Program-made: the position numbers and the translations under genes
Shown: one piece after another, positions 9,279-18,230 of the stretch
How positions within the stretch are numbered: the stretch's first letter is position 1
How the letters are laid out: each line of letters begins with the position of its first letter
DNA from: Rhizobium leguminosarum
Lineage (GTDB): Bacteria > Pseudomonadota > Alphaproteobacteria > Rhizobiales > Rhizobiaceae
Length of the DNA: 64,000 bases
Reading direction: 5' to 3'
Assembly (NCBI RefSeq): GCF_001652265.1
Contig: NZ_LWBS01000231.1
Location: 14,894 to 78,893, forward strand
Notes under the pieces: generated by a model
What the model was told of the DNA's origin: nothing
The model's input: only the letters and a program-made list of their open reading frames with translations
The model's database searches: none

Positions 9279-9317
9279 AGAGCATTTCCGTGACTCGGAG
9301 AAAAACGGAAATGCTCT
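9279..9317 (+). terminator. hairpin after the SMP-30 gene
   Basis: AGAGCATTTCCGT at 9279-9291 pairs perfectly with ACGGAAATGCTCT at 9305-9317, a 13-bp stem with a 13-base loop. It lies 61 bases behind the SMP-30 stop and about 95 bases from the convergent membrane gene. A T-run is lacking, so it may act as a bidirectional transcription barrier or be part of the repeat element. Confidence 0.55.
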
Positions 9318-9412
9318 GGTCGGCATCTAGTGGCATCGGGACACAAGATCGGATCGTAGCGCGCTCCAGAAGAGGCCCTTGCGATGGAGTTTGTGAAAGC
9401 TCTCACTGAGGG

Positions 9413-9784
9413 TCAAATGGCCCTCGTCCGGTAGGCATGGATTGATTCCGCCAAGGCTTTCTCCTTGGCGCTCGCGGCGGTGAAGCGACCAAACATCAGA
9501 CCGACTGCAATATCGCACCAGCCAGAGAACCATGGTAAGGCGAACCCCAGCACCACAAGACCCGGGATTGCCAAGAGAGCCAACATTAATTCGCCGAGCT
9601 TGCCGAGGTTCTCGAGCAATAAAACAATCGGGAAAACAATCAGCGACGGAGCACCCCCCCACCAGAACAAGACGACAATTCCGATCGGATAGATAGCCAG
9701 GCAAGGCGCCCGCTTCGCCAAAGCGAGTGCCCAGAGCTCGCTGCGATGACGGCAATACGTGATCCGCTGCCAAAGTTTACCCAT
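9413..9784 (-). CDS. small multi-pass membrane protein, unknown function
   Basis: The 123-residue frame encodes a hydrophobic core (IYPIGIVVLFWWGGAPSLIV, LLENLGKLGELMLALLAIPG, LVVLGFALPWFSGWC) giving three or four likely membrane segments, with charged ends. It begins with ATG at 9784. I do not recognise the family. Hydrophobic patterning and codon bias support a real gene, but the ribosome-binding site is not strong. Confidence 0.6.
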   Translation of the reverse strand: MGKLWQRITYCRHRSELWALALAKRAPCLAIYPIGIVVLFWWGGAPSLIVFPIVLLLENLGKLGELMLALLAIPGLVVLGFALPWFSGWCDIAVGLMFGRFTAASAKEKALAESIHAYRTRAI

Positions 9785-10038
9785 CTCACCAAACCCGTAT
9801 CGCGTTGTGCGGACACAACAAATCTACGCTGCTTTATCTTGCAACAAAAAGCAAAATGGAAGGAGCAGCGTTACCAAACGCTCGAAAAGGTTGAGGATGT
9901 CACGGAGGCCCGCAGGCGCAGGCGGAATTGGGTCGTCAGGGTGTGATTGGAACGCGAAATCTTACCAATCCGTAAGTTGTGGCAAAGCCGCCCTCTCGGC
10001 TAAATCTAGCCCCAGGCATGCCGGGAACGATCGGGCTG

Positions 10039-10716
10039 ATGCGAATCCTGCTTATCGAGGACGACCGGAAAACATCCGATTATATTGCCAAGGGCTTCTC
10101 CGAGGCCGGGCATGTCTGTGACGTGGTTGGCGACGGCCGCGATGGGCTGTTTCAGGCGCAGCGCGAGACCTATGACGTCATCGTCGTCGATCGCATGCTG
10201 CCGGGTCTCGATGGCCTGGCGATCGTGCGTTCACTTAGGGCTGCCAAGGTCGGCACGTCGGCGCTGTTCCTGACCTCGATCGGCGGCGTCGACGATCGGG
10301 TCGAGGGACTGGAGGCGGGCGGCGACGATTATCTGGTCAAGCCCTTTGCCTTCTCCGAGCTGATGGCGCGCGTCAATGCGCTTGGCCGCCGCCCGCCGGT
10401 GCAGGAACAGAGGACGGTGCTGAAGGTTGCCGATCTCGAGCTCGATCTGATCCGGCGGGAGGCCCGCCGCGCCGGCCAGGTGATCGAGCTGCAGCCGCGC
10501 GAGTTCACCCTGCTCGAGGTGCTGATGCGCGGCGAAGGCCGGGTCATCACCAAGACTATGCTGCTGGAGCGGGTCTGGGATTTCCACTTCGATCCGAAGA
10601 CCAGCGTCGTCGAGACCCATATCAGCCGCCTCAGGGCCAAAGTCGACAAGCCGTTCCAGGTGCAGCTTCTGCATACGGTCCGCAACACCGGATACAGCCT
10701 GCATGCGCCTCGCTAG
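10039..10716 (+). CDS. OmpR/PhoB family response regulator
   Basis: The 225-residue protein has a receiver domain (MRILLIEDD acidic pocket, phospho-acceptor Asp51 in VVDRMLPGLDG, conserved Thr in FLTS, Lys in YLVKPF). A C-terminal winged helix follows (REFTLLEVLMRGEG, then SVVETHISRLRAKVD and TVRNTGYSL). I chose the ATG at 10039 because translation from there begins directly with the first beta strand. Its end overlaps the start of the sensor kinase gene by 14 bases. The arrangement resembles CzcR/CopR/QseB-type systems; the signal is not evident. Confidence 0.93.
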   Translation: MRILLIEDDRKTSDYIAKGFSEAGHVCDVVGDGRDGLFQAQRETYDVIVVDRMLPGLDGLAIVRSLRAAKVGTSALFLTSIGGVDDRVEGLEAGGDDYLVKPFAFSELMARVNALGRRPPVQEQRTVLKVADLELDLIRREARRAGQVIELQPREFTLLEVLMRGEGRVITKTMLLERVWDFHFDPKTSVVETHISRLRAKVDKPFQVQLLHTVRNTGYSLHAPR

Positions 10717-12070
10717 CTTGCGCAGGAGCACGCCGTTCCGGCTTGCGGTGACCTTCGGCGTGCTCTTCGTCGTCACCTTCATCCTGAGCGGCGCGATCAT
10801 CTACCACATGCTGCGCCTCGGCCTTGAGCGTGATCTCGAACAGTCGCTCCACGAGATGAATTCGCTTGTTGTCTCGACCTACAATCCCGGTGACACCGAG
10901 GATCTGATCAACACGCTGAACAATTATGCGAGCTTCCAGTCGACCTCCGACGGGCTTTATTCGCTGACGGATGCAGGCGGGCGCAAGCTTGCCGGCAATT
11001 TCGCCGCACCCCGCATCCCCAACGGCGTCTATACCGTCACCTCAGGCGATGTCGGGCTGAAGGGGCATGAACGCTACCGGATGCAGGTCTCGACCATCGG
11101 TCCCTACAGCCTGGTGGTGGCGGAAAACTTCAACGACGTCGACGAGATGCTGCGGATCGTGCTGGTGAGCTTCGAATGGGCCGCCGCGATCGTCGTCGCG
11201 ACCGCGATCGGCGGCGGCGTCTTTCTCGCCGTCCGCGCCCAGGCGCGGCTGGACCGTGTCGCCCACACCATGAACGACGTCTCCCACGGCGCGCTCGACG
11301 CCCGCATTGCCATCACCGGCAACGGCGACGATCTCGATATGGTGGCGATCCAGATCAACGCGGCGCTGGAGCGGCTGCAGAGACTGGTCGAGAGCATGCG
11401 GCAGGTGAGCGCCGATATCGCGCACGACCTGAAGACGCCGCTGAACAGGCTGCGCCTGACGCTGGATGCCGCGGTGGCCGGAAACGACCAGCGGGCGGAT
11501 GTTTCGGCGCTGCTTGACGAGGCCAGACACGAGAGCGACCGGATCAACGCCACCTTCGAGGCGCTGCTGCGCATTTCCCAGATCGAGGCCGGCGCCCGCA
11601 AGGAGCGTTTCCAGGCAACCGATCTCGACGCCGTGCTTGCCGTGATTTCCGAGGTCTATGTCGATGTCGCCGAAGACGCGCTGATGGCGCTTGATATCGC
11701 GGAGCGCTGTCCCGCTCTCATCCGGGGCGATCGCGATCTCCTGACGCAGATGATCGCCAACCTGGTGGAGAACGCGATCAACCATTGCCCGGCCGGAACC
11801 GGCATCACCATTTCGCTCCGCTGCCAGGGCGGCCGCGCCATCGTCTCGGTCGCCGATAGCGGCCCCGGCATTCCGGCCGATGAAAGGGACAAGGTCTTCC
11901 GGCGTCTCTACCGGCTCGACAAGAGCCGCGCGACGCCGGGAAGCGGCCTCGGGCTCAGCCTCGTCAAGGCGATCGCCGACCTGCACTCGGCTGAGATCGC
12001 CATGGCGGACAATCATCCCGGCCTCATCGTTTCGATCGGCTTCCCGCTGATGCCGGCGGGAGGATCCTAA
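10703..12070 (+). CDS. two-component sensor histidine kinase
   Basis: The 455-residue protein has two membrane helices (about 13-35 and 152-177) bracketing a 115-residue periplasmic sensor domain, a HAMP linker and a HisKA box with phospho-acceptor His241 (ADIAHDLKTPLNRL). The ATPase domain follows (N box ANLVENAINHC, G1 VADSGPGIPADERD, G2 GSGLGLSLVKAIADLH). It overlaps the response-regulator gene, so they form one operon. No metal- or sugar-binding motif in the sensor part reveals the stimulus. The gene ends just before a repeat-like spacer. Confidence 0.93.
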   Translation: MRLASLRRSTPFRLAVTFGVLFVVTFILSGAIIYHMLRLGLERDLEQSLHEMNSLVVSTYNPGDTEDLINTLNNYASFQSTSDGLYSLTDAGGRKLAGNFAAPRIPNGVYTVTSGDVGLKGHERYRMQVSTIGPYSLVVAENFNDVDEMLRIVLVSFEWAAAIVVATAIGGGVFLAVRAQARLDRVAHTMNDVSHGALDARIAITGNGDDLDMVAIQINAALERLQRLVESMRQVSADIAHDLKTPLNRLRLTLDAAVAGNDQRADVSALLDEARHESDRINATFEALLRISQIEAGARKERFQATDLDAVLAVISEVYVDVAEDALMALDIAERCPALIRGDRDLLTQMIANLVENAINHCPAGTGITISLRCQGGRAIVSVADSGPGIPADERDKVFRRLYRLDKSRATPGSGLGLSLVKAIADLHSAEIAMADNHPGLIVSIGFPLMPAGGS

Positions 12071-12194
12071 AGCGCGTCGCGATCTTTCAGATTCGCGCTA
12101 TTCGGCAGCAACTGCCACCAACTTTGTTCTGTTGAAAAACCTAACGTCGGGCTCCGGGCAGCCTGGGCCGGCCCCGCACCCTTGCGGATAGGAC

Positions 12195-13534
12195 TCAAGC
12201 CAGCGGCGCGATGTTCTGATTGAGACGGAACATATTGTGCGGATCGAACCGTGTCTTCAGGCTCGCAAGCCGCTGGTACTTCTCCGGGCCATACGCATCT
12301 AGAGCTACGACCGTCCCGGCATCAGCCTGCTCGTTGACGTAGTTCCCGGCCATCGAGAGCTTCGAAAGCGATTTGCCCGTGATCCGTCCCCAAGCAATGC
12401 ATCGGTCGTCATCGGCAGCGACGTCCCAGACCGGCTCTGCAATCCAGTAGTAGCTTGCACCTCTTCCCGTATACGCAGTTGCCTCGTCCGGTACATCGGA
12501 GACCGCTCCGCCAAGCTGCAACACGTTAATTTCGGAATCTGGCGTTGGCGCATCGGCGATTGCCAGCATGATAGCGTCTATTACTTCATCGGTGATTTCC
12601 GACCAGAATCCTCCCTTGCAATAATATCGTCGTGACCATGCGAAGTGCTCGTCGTTCCGGCTCTGCAGGCTGAGATAGGGCAGCTTGTCGACGCTTCCTA
12701 TGCCGCCATCGGTAAGCGCCCCGAACGGTGACAGAACCGCGTGAGTGAGGGCAGCATCGCCTGACCAAACCGCTGTCACGCTGAGACCCGTGGCTGTCGC
12801 GGTGAAGTTGAGCGTAAAGTCGCGCGGTTGGCCATGCGCGCGGTCGCGCAGCGCCAGTAGGGCTTGCCTCATGTTGGCCGCAGGATAGCTCCATTGGCCG
12901 ACTACGATGGAACCAAGCGGATGCATCCCGAACTTAAATCGGGTGACTACGCCGAAGTTGCCACCGCCGCCGCGGATGCCCCAGAAGAGTTCAGGTTCAG
13001 ACGTTGCGCTTGCCCAAACGACGTCGCCAGCCGCGGTCACGATCTCCGCGCCCAGCAAGCTGTCGATGGTAAGGCCGTATCTCCTGCTGGCCCATCCCAT
13101 GCCGCCACCCAGGGTCAGACCTGCCACACCCGTATGCGAAATCACTCCTGCCGGTACCACGAAACCCTCGGGAACTGTCGCGCGATCGAGATCGCCAAGT
13201 AGTGCCCCGCCGCCGACCTCGATCGTGTGCGTATCTCGATCGATGGCAATGGCAGTTAGGTCCGATAGATCGAGAACAAGTCCCCATCGCAGGTCGAGAA
13301 TCCCGGAAGGCTGTGGCCGCCGCCGCGCACCGCAAGCACGGCGTGAGATGCCGCCGCTGCATGCACGACCTTGCGGACATCATCTACACTTTGCGGGCGG
13401 ACGATCGCAGCTGGCCGTCGATCGGCAACACCGTTCCATACTTTGCGATAGCGCTCATAATCCCGATGGTCTGCCGTGATGATAGGGCAGCGGTGTCCTA
13501 CTAAAGAAAGTTCTCTCAGCAGTAAATTGGACAT
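12195..13534 (-). pseudogene. FAD-binding (berberine-bridge type) oxidoreductase with a one-base frameshift
   Basis: The N-terminal part (start ATG at 13534) contains RPQSVDDVRKVVHAA and the flavin-attachment motif RGGGHS, as in FAD_binding_4 / BBE oxidoreductases. The frame breaks at the CCCC run at 13282-13285. Adding one base there restores LVLDLSDLTAIAIDRDTHTI and GGGALLGDLDRATVPEGF, and then the long second half beginning GVISHTGVAGLTLGGGMGW and ending in the BBE tail RFDPHNMFRLNQNI. The restored protein is about 446 residues, a normal length. Such enzymes oxidise sugars, alkaloids or other alcohols with covalent FAD. True decay or consensus error cannot be told apart here. Confidence 0.85.
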
Positions 13535-13652
13535 GTCGTGTCCCCCGACGCTCGCACAACTTCTAGCACTCCGTGATCGGATCCGGAATACCCTTCGATC
13601 GAGTAGACGTCAGGTGGCAGTTGCTACCGAACAGCGCAGATTCGCTCCTCGC

Positions 13653-13720
13653 GCTTTAGGTCTTTGTTTTCCGCATGTCGTTATCCCAAAACCGCTGCAC
13701 ACTTTTGCGCGACATGCTCT
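13653..13720. repeat. rhizobial intergenic repeat (GCATGTCGTTATCCCAAAAC type)
   Basis: The segment CTTTAGGTCTTTGTTTTCCG followed by CATGTCGTTATCCCAAAACC and GACATGC is, from memory, one of the commonest dispersed intergenic sequences in Rhizobium and Agrobacterium. GCATGTCG and CGACATGC at its two ends form an inverted repeat that could fold a long hairpin. It separates the FAD oxidoreductase from the GT25 gene. Confidence 0.55.
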
Positions 13721-13726
13721 AACCCC

Positions 13727-14551
13727 TCATCCCGGAGGAGCGGTCCTGAGACCGCTCAGCCGCCACGCTGCGAGCCGGCTGAAGCGCGCTGCAAAGCGGC
13801 GCAGTTCGGCCGCAGCGCGATACGGCAGGACGCTCCACGGCCGGCGGCGGCCAAGCCGATAGGTCGAAAGCCCCGCCTGGATCTGCGAGCAGGGATCGGC
13901 CCTTTGGCTGACCGGCAGCGGATCGACGAAGCAGGCGCAAAGCCCATCGTCGAACTCCAGATCGAAGGCGAGATCATAGGGCAGACGCATGGGGACAAGC
14001 ACGCCGGCAATCCAGCCTGCTGCCTTGCGATTGATCAGATAGGCGCCGGCCCCCTTCTCGCGGGTGAGCGCGATGGCGAGCGAGCGCGACGCGGTCAGCG
14101 GCTCCACCTTGTGTTTGCGCCCGGTGTTGACTGTCGACAGGCGCAGGATGTCCCAGCGCGCCTGATGCTTAAGGGCGGCCTCGAGCAGCTCGGCCAGATC
14201 GTCATCGAAATCGAGATCGTCTTCCAGAATGAGCGCGAACTCGGCATGGCTGCCGAGGAACCGCTTGGCGCATTCGACGTGGCTGAGATAACAGCCGATC
14301 TCGAAAGGGTTCGGCCGGCGGCCGTGCCGGCTGAGATAGGCTGCTTCGTCAAAGCCCGGATGCGGCAGGCTCAGCCCTGCCCCATCGACCGCCGCCACGC
14401 GCTCGAAGGCAAGGCCGAAGCTTGCCAGCAGTCGCTCCATTCGAAACCTGCGCAATGGCGCACGGTCGAGATTGATCAGATAGGTGTTCACCCGCAGGCT
14501 GACCGGATGAAGGGCCGGCATAAGGGCGGCAGGTGCGGTGCGCATGTTCAT
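13727..14551 (-). CDS. glycosyltransferase family 25 (LPS biosynthesis) protein
   Basis: The protein (274 residues from the ATG at 14551) has the GT25 start TYLINLDRAPLRRFRMERLL, then GCYLSHVECAKRF and the acidic motif LILEDDLDFDDD that replaces the DxD metal site in this family. GT25 enzymes add galactose or glucose to lipooligosaccharide cores at the cytoplasmic side of the inner membrane. A longer reading from a TTG at 14602 is possible; I prefer ATG 14551 or 14545, neither with a strong ribosome-binding site. It is a single gene flanked by repeats. Confidence 0.85.
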   Translation of the reverse strand: MNMRTAPAALMPALHPVSLRVNTYLINLDRAPLRRFRMERLLASFGLAFERVAAVDGAGLSLPHPGFDEAAYLSRHGRRPNPFEIGCYLSHVECAKRFLGSHAEFALILEDDLDFDDDLAELLEAALKHQARWDILRLSTVNTGRKHKVEPLTASRSLAIALTREKGAGAYLINRKAAGWIAGVLVPMRLPYDLAFDLEFDDGLCACFVDPLPVSQRADPCSQIQAGLSTYRLGRRRPWSVLPYRAAAELRRFAARFSRLAAWRLSGLRTAPPG

Positions 14552-14664
14552 GAGAGAGCTGACCTTCGACTTGGCATTGATGGCGCCAAGCCTGCGCTCC
14601 AAACCTCACGGGCACCTCGCTGGAACTATACAGTTTGGTAAAGTGCAGCGGTCGAACGGTCCGG

Positions 14665-14718
14665 GCGGCATTCTTACGAATTGGTATGATCCCGGCAAAG
14701 TGCGCGTAAGAATGCCGC
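14665..14718. repeat. inverted repeat 1 of a palindromic cluster
   Basis: GCGGCATTCTTACG at 14665-14678 is repeated in perfect inverse as CGTAAGAATGCCGC at 14705-14718, a 14-bp stem around a 26-base loop. It lies upstream of the GT25 gene on the side away from its coding region and is followed by a second, unrelated palindrome. Confidence 0.7.
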
Positions 14719-14732
14719 GCTACCAGCGTCGT

Positions 14733-14817
14733 GCGGCATGCAGTGGACGCCTCCCTTCCCGCGATCGAACGACAACCACCGCGCCTTCGATGACGACAGC
14801 GCGCCACTGCATGCCGC
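14733..14817. repeat. inverted repeat 2 of a palindromic cluster
   Basis: GCGGCATGCAGTGG at 14733-14746 and CCACTGCATGCCGC at 14804-14817 form a perfect 14-bp inverted repeat with a 57-base spacer. The outer GCGGCAT is shared with the preceding palindrome, so the two may be modules of one mosaic element. Confidence 0.7.
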
Positions 14818-14869
14818 GCCGGTGACCCATGGCAACGGAGTCCTGAGGATCCGGCTAAGACGGCCCCAA

Positions 14870-14962
14870 CCTCCGTCATTCCAGGCCTTGAGCCTGGAAT
14901 CCATGCCCACGGCTGACGAGGCGAGAGTGGATCCTCGGGTCAAGCCCGAGGAGGACGGAGCG
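14870..14962. repeat. RIME-like intergenic palindromic repeat, copy 2
   Basis: Two hairpins in tandem: TTCCAGGC-CTTGA-GCCTGGAA and ATCCTCGGG-TCAAG-CCCGAGGA, bounded by CCTCCGTCATT and GGACGGAG. It is the same element as at 237-306 and 45866-45966. About 60 bases downstream, 15027-15177 holds other common repeat motifs (CCTTCTCCCCGTAAACGGGG, GGTTAGGGTGAGGGGCA). Confidence 0.7.
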
Positions 14963-15317
14963 GGGGGCGAGCTTTGGAGCAAGGACAGCGCCGCATCGCC
15001 GCCTGCCCCTTCCGGCTGCCGCCACCTTCTCCCCGTAAACGGGGCGAAGGGGCATGCCGCAAGTCTCCGTTCCCACCTCGCTCTCGCGTGGCAGGTTCCC
15101 TCTCCCCGTCTTTTACGGGGTCCGCAGGACGGGTCGAGACGAGTGGCTCGACCCCGGTAGGTTAGGGTGAGGGGCAGCCCTCAGCGTGAACCAGATAGCG
15201 CGGGAGTCCGGGCTTTCGCAGTCCATAATGATGCGATGACGGAGCAGCATGAAATGCGCGTTGTCCGCCCGAAATCTCCGGCTCTGCCCATTCCGCTCAA
15301 CGCCGCCAAGAATCCTG

Positions 15318-15413
15318 GGCGAGGTTTCCGATCTGAAACCAGGCGCCAGCGGCAAGCTCAACGCCAGGCTGGCGCCGGGCACCTATCTGCTCTTCTGCAA
15401 CATGAAGGGCCAC
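15318..15413 (+). pseudogene. cupredoxin fragment (copper-binding domain), cut by an IS256-type remnant
   Basis: The plus-strand frame reads SDLKPGASGKLNARLAPG and YLLFCNMKGH, the last strand and copper-ligand loop (Cys, His) of a plastocyanin/azurin-type cupredoxin. No N-terminal half, start codon or ribosome-binding site is present. The fragment stops being cupredoxin-like exactly where the IS256 transposase sequence on the other strand begins (15413/15414). It is a remnant, not a working gene. Confidence 0.7.
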
Positions 15414-15722
15414 CGTTCCGGCGCGTGTCTCCCAATCCCGGTCGCGGTAGCCGCTGCGTTGAGCCAACCGCATCGCATTCTTCTCGCCGTAGCCAGCACC
15501 GGTCGCACTGCCGACCTCCAGCTCCATCAGCCGCTCGGCCGCAAAGCCGATCATCTCACGCAACAAATCGGCGTCGGCACTCTTCTCAACAAGCGAGCGC
15601 ACGTTCATCATATCGTCGGTCATCGGTGGTCTTTCCATCAGGTTGGTCTTGAACAACCCGACCCTACCGGAAAACACTGGTGACCACCGCTATCGAGCTA
15701 CACCACTCTCTGGGACGTCATC
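15414..15722 (-). mobile_element. IS256-family insertion sequence remnant (transposase N-terminus)
   Basis: From an ATG at 15623 the minus strand reads MTDDMMNVRSLVEKSADADL, LLREMIGFAAERLMELEVG, then SGYRDRDWETRAGT, the standard N-terminus of rhizobial IS256-family transposases. After about 70 residues the match ends and the frame runs into the cupredoxin remnant. The sequence at about 15700-15722 (GAGCTACACCACTCTC) resembles the outer end of such elements. The catalytic DDE part is gone, so the element is dead. Confidence 0.82.
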
Positions 15723-15808
15723 AGACACATTGCATCAGTCCCCCGTTCCGTTGCGTATGGCCCGAAGGTATCTATTGTCGACGAATGCCGGGCAGTTGGG
15801 AGTATGTA

Positions 15809-16876
15809 ATGTCGGCAGTGCCTTTCTCAAAGATTTCGACGCCGCTCAACGCGCTGTTCGCTACAATCGGTCTCCTGGTCGTCGCCGCACTGACGACCCA
15901 GGGCCTTACTGGACAAGAAAGGCTCGTCTTTGAGCTGCTACTTGCGGCAATTTGGCTGGCCTATGTCCTCCAATTGAGCGGCACATTGCTTTCACAGCAA
16001 CACCGCTTGTCGGGCGGGATCCCGGCCCTCGTGATCGATTTGCTCGCGGTTCTGGTTCCGGCTGCTGCATTCTTGTTCGTTGGGTCCCGTGATCGAAACC
16101 TCTTTTGCGCCATTTGGCTTCTCAAGCCGTTGCGCGACTCGACCTTCTTCAGGCTGCTGGCAAAGGTGGTCGCGAATGAATCGCGCAATTTGCTTGGCGT
16201 GACATCGGTGTTCGGCATCGTTCTTTTTGGCGCTGCGTTGGCCGGTTATATCATCGAGCGAGACGTCCAGCCCGATAGGTTCGGCAGCATTCCGCAGGCG
16301 ATGTGGTGGGCGGTCGTGACGCTGTCGACGACCGGCTACGGCGACGAGATCCCGCAGAGCCTTGCAGGTCGAGTTCTGGCCGGATTAGTGATGATGAGCG
16401 GGATCGGCATTTTTGCACTTTGGGCCGGCATCCTCGCCACCGGCTTTTACGAAGAGGTTCGCCGCCAGGACTTCGTTCGCAACTGGCAATTGGTCGCTGC
16501 GGTGCCCCTGTTCCAGAAGATTGGTTCCGCTGCACTGATCGAGATCGTTCGGGCGTTGCGACCGCGCATTGTCCCCGCAGGTGCCGTGATCTGCCGCAAG
16601 GGCGATGTTGGCGATCAGATGTTCTTCATTGTCGAGGGGCAGGTCACCGTGGCGACACCCGACCATCCAGTGGAACTCGGTGCCGGAAACTTCTTTGGCG
16701 AGATGGCGCTGATCAGTGGCGAACCTCGCTCAGCGACAGTCAGCGCAGCAACCGAGGTATCGCTGCTGTCGCTCTACGCCGTGGATTTCCAGATGTTGTC
16801 GAGCAGTAGTCCGGAGATCGCGGAGACCATCCGCAAGACGGCGCTGGAGCGGCGGGGCGGGCCGCCGAAGGAATAA
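15809..16876 (+). CDS. cyclic-nucleotide-gated potassium channel, MlotiK1-type
   Basis: The 355-residue protein has the same length as Mesorhizobium loti MlotiK1 and, as I remember that sequence, aligns end to end with it. It has a six-helix membrane part with WLLKPLRDSTFFRLL in the S4 region, the K+ selectivity filter TLSTTGYGD, a short linker (QLVAAVPLFQKIG), and a cyclic-nucleotide-binding domain with the phosphate cassette FFGEMALISGEPRSATVSAA. The ATG at 15809 gives this length; longer upstream reading runs through intergenic DNA. cAMP probably opens the channel in the inner membrane. It stands alone between two IS remnants and ends before a hairpin. Confidence 0.92.
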   Translation: MSAVPFSKISTPLNALFATIGLLVVAALTTQGLTGQERLVFELLLAAIWLAYVLQLSGTLLSQQHRLSGGIPALVIDLLAVLVPAAAFLFVGSRDRNLFCAIWLLKPLRDSTFFRLLAKVVANESRNLLGVTSVFGIVLFGAALAGYIIERDVQPDRFGSIPQAMWWAVVTLSTTGYGDEIPQSLAGRVLAGLVMMSGIGIFALWAGILATGFYEEVRRQDFVRNWQLVAAVPLFQKIGSAALIEIVRALRPRIVPAGAVICRKGDVGDQMFFIVEGQVTVATPDHPVELGAGNFFGEMALISGEPRSATVSAATEVSLLSLYAVDFQMLSSSSPEIAETIRKTALERRGGPPKE

Positions 16877-16888
16877 TCCAAGCCTGAT

Positions 16889-16909
16889 GGCTGCGGCATT
16901 GCCGCAGCC
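16889..16909 (+). terminator. hairpin after the K+ channel gene
   Basis: GGCTGCGGC at 16889-16897 pairs with GCCGCAGCC at 16901-16909, a 9-bp GC-rich stem with a 3-base loop, 12 bases behind the channel stop codon. No T-run follows, so intrinsic termination is possible but not certain. Confidence 0.5.
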
Positions 16910-16985
16910 GGTGGGGGCTACGCGACCTGCCACGGGTAATTTCCTCCGGAATGGATTAGGATCCGGCCTATTGAAGGACGGACGC

Positions 16986-17352
16986 ATGAAGAAGCAGCGA
17001 TTTACGGATTGGAGGCGAGACCGGCGGCTCGCCGGAACCAGATTATTGCGGTGCTGAAGGAACAGGAGTCGAAGGCGGCTGATCTGTGCCGCGAGCATGG
17101 GATTTTGGACGCAACTTTTTACAATTGGAAAGCCAAATACGGCGGCATGGAGGTTTCCGAGGCGAAGCGCCTGAAGGCGCTCGAAGAGGAGAACGCCAAG
17201 CTGAATTAGCTGCTCGCCGAGCAGATGCTGGATGCCGCCGCACTCCGCGAGCTTGTTGCAAATAAATGGTAGAGCCCGCCGCCAAGTGTGAAGCCGTCGC
17301 GCATCTGAAGGCCGTCATGGGCCTCTCGGAGCGGCGGGCCTGCCACGCCCGC
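16986..17352 (+). mobile_element. IS3-family (IS407-like) remnant: orfA with stop codon and start of orfB
   Basis: After an ATG at 16986 and a disrupted first stretch, the plus strand at 17034-17209 reads NQIIAVLKEQESKAADLCRE, HGILDATFYNWKAKYGG and KRLKALEEENAKL, an IS3 orfA helix-turn-helix/leucine zipper. A TAG at 17207-17209 interrupts the zipper, followed by LLAEQMLDAAALRELV. Then comes the orfB start (AAKCEAVAHLKAVMGLSERRA), cut at about 17352. The catalytic part is missing. Another IS3 fragment, an orfB middle part, lies at 61803-62114. Confidence 0.82.
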
Positions 17353-17458
17353 CAGCTCTGCCAAAACTCAATGACGACGACAAACTCCGCTCCGTCCCGC
17401 CCCACAAATCCTCATGCTCCCCATGAAAGGCAAATGAGTGGTCAGAGCGAGTGGGTCA

Positions 17459-17983
17459 CTAGGAGAGGCACTTGCGGCCCATTGCCATCGCCTTGTAAGT
17501 CCCTTTCAGATCGACGACGAAGGTCCCCTTGGTTTCCGGGAACACGATCATTTCATATTGCTTCGCCACGTCGCGCTTGAAATTCGGGTCGTCTGTCAGG
17601 ATGTAGCCGCCGGAATATCCGCCCTTGAGTACGCCGCTCGTGCTAGTGGCCACACCACTATAAAGATGGCCGGCGATGGAGACAAAGATTTGCGATTGGT
17701 TCCCGTTCTGAAGGCCGATATCCGCTTTCGTGAACACGCCAAGATATCCGACCTCCTGATTTGCGGTAACGCCCATTTGCACCGAATTTGGGCCATCTGA
17801 GCGCACGATCAAGCAATCTCCGCGGGTTCGATTTGCATAGACCGTCCAGCCCTCGACGTCGTCTCCGTATCGGACAAGCACATCGCTAGCCGTGGGAAGG
17901 GGACTTTGGTCTTGTGCGTAGGCTGCCATCGCAGACGAAAGTGCTACAGACGTTGCCGCGATGAGTCTCATGAAGTTTCGCAT
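17459..17983 (-). CDS. secreted/periplasmic protein of unknown function
   Basis: From an ATG at 17983 with GAGGAG upstream, the 174-residue protein starts with a signal peptide (RLIAATSVALSSAMAAYAQ, cleavage after AYA or AQ). The mature part has two cysteines, in GDCLIVRSDG and near the C-terminus (GRKCLS), that could form a disulfide, and a glycine-rich segment VLKGGYSGGYILTDD. The end KGTFVVDLKGTYKAMAMGRK resembles invasion-associated-locus-B-like proteins, but I do not claim that family. Confidence 0.68.
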   Translation of the reverse strand: MRNFMRLIAATSVALSSAMAAYAQDQSPLPTASDVLVRYGDDVEGWTVYANRTRGDCLIVRSDGPNSVQMGVTANQEVGYLGVFTKADIGLQNGNQSQIFVSIAGHLYSGVATSTSGVLKGGYSGGYILTDDPNFKRDVAKQYEMIVFPETKGTFVVDLKGTYKAMAMGRKCLS

Positions 17984-18081
17984 TGATACTCTCCTCTGGT
18001 GTGCTGGGTTGAATTGTTTTGTGGATTTTTCGTGCCACCGACGCGTTATGCGGAGGCTGACCGCATGGGAGTGCGCCATGG

Positions 18082-18230
18082 TTACCGAGTCGTTCCAATC
18101 ATGTTGGCCGGTTCGACTTTGAGAGCTTGGATCATTCCCGCCACATCGTCCGCCATCGTCTGTAGTGTGACCCCGTTGTTTGAACCGGTACTCTTGCCCG
18201 AACGCCGGACGTTGATGCCGACCATCCACC
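18082..18230 (-). pseudogene. alpha/beta-hydrolase fragment
   Basis: The minus strand reads INVRRSGKSTGSNNGVTLQT and then MADDVAGMIQALKVEPANMI followed by G, which matches the stretch before the nucleophile elbow of alpha/beta hydrolases (usually INPRGSGxS ... DDVAGVIEAL ... LIGHS). It stops at TTR before the GHSxGG elbow, and no N- or C-terminal parts follow. It lies in a 550-base spacer and is a remnant. Confidence 0.5.

Noticed and set aside
9413..9784. Possible CPBP or VanZ-type protein
   Set aside because: Hydrophobic pattern only; none of the signature residues of these families is present, so it stays unassigned.
11042..12016. 324-codon minus-strand frame over the histidine kinase gene
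   Set aside because: Shadow of the kinase gene, which shows all HisKA/HATPase motifs.
14665..14817. Possible CRISPR-like repeat array
   Set aside because: These are two different inverted repeats, not direct repeats with regular spacers. No cas gene is present anywhere in the window.
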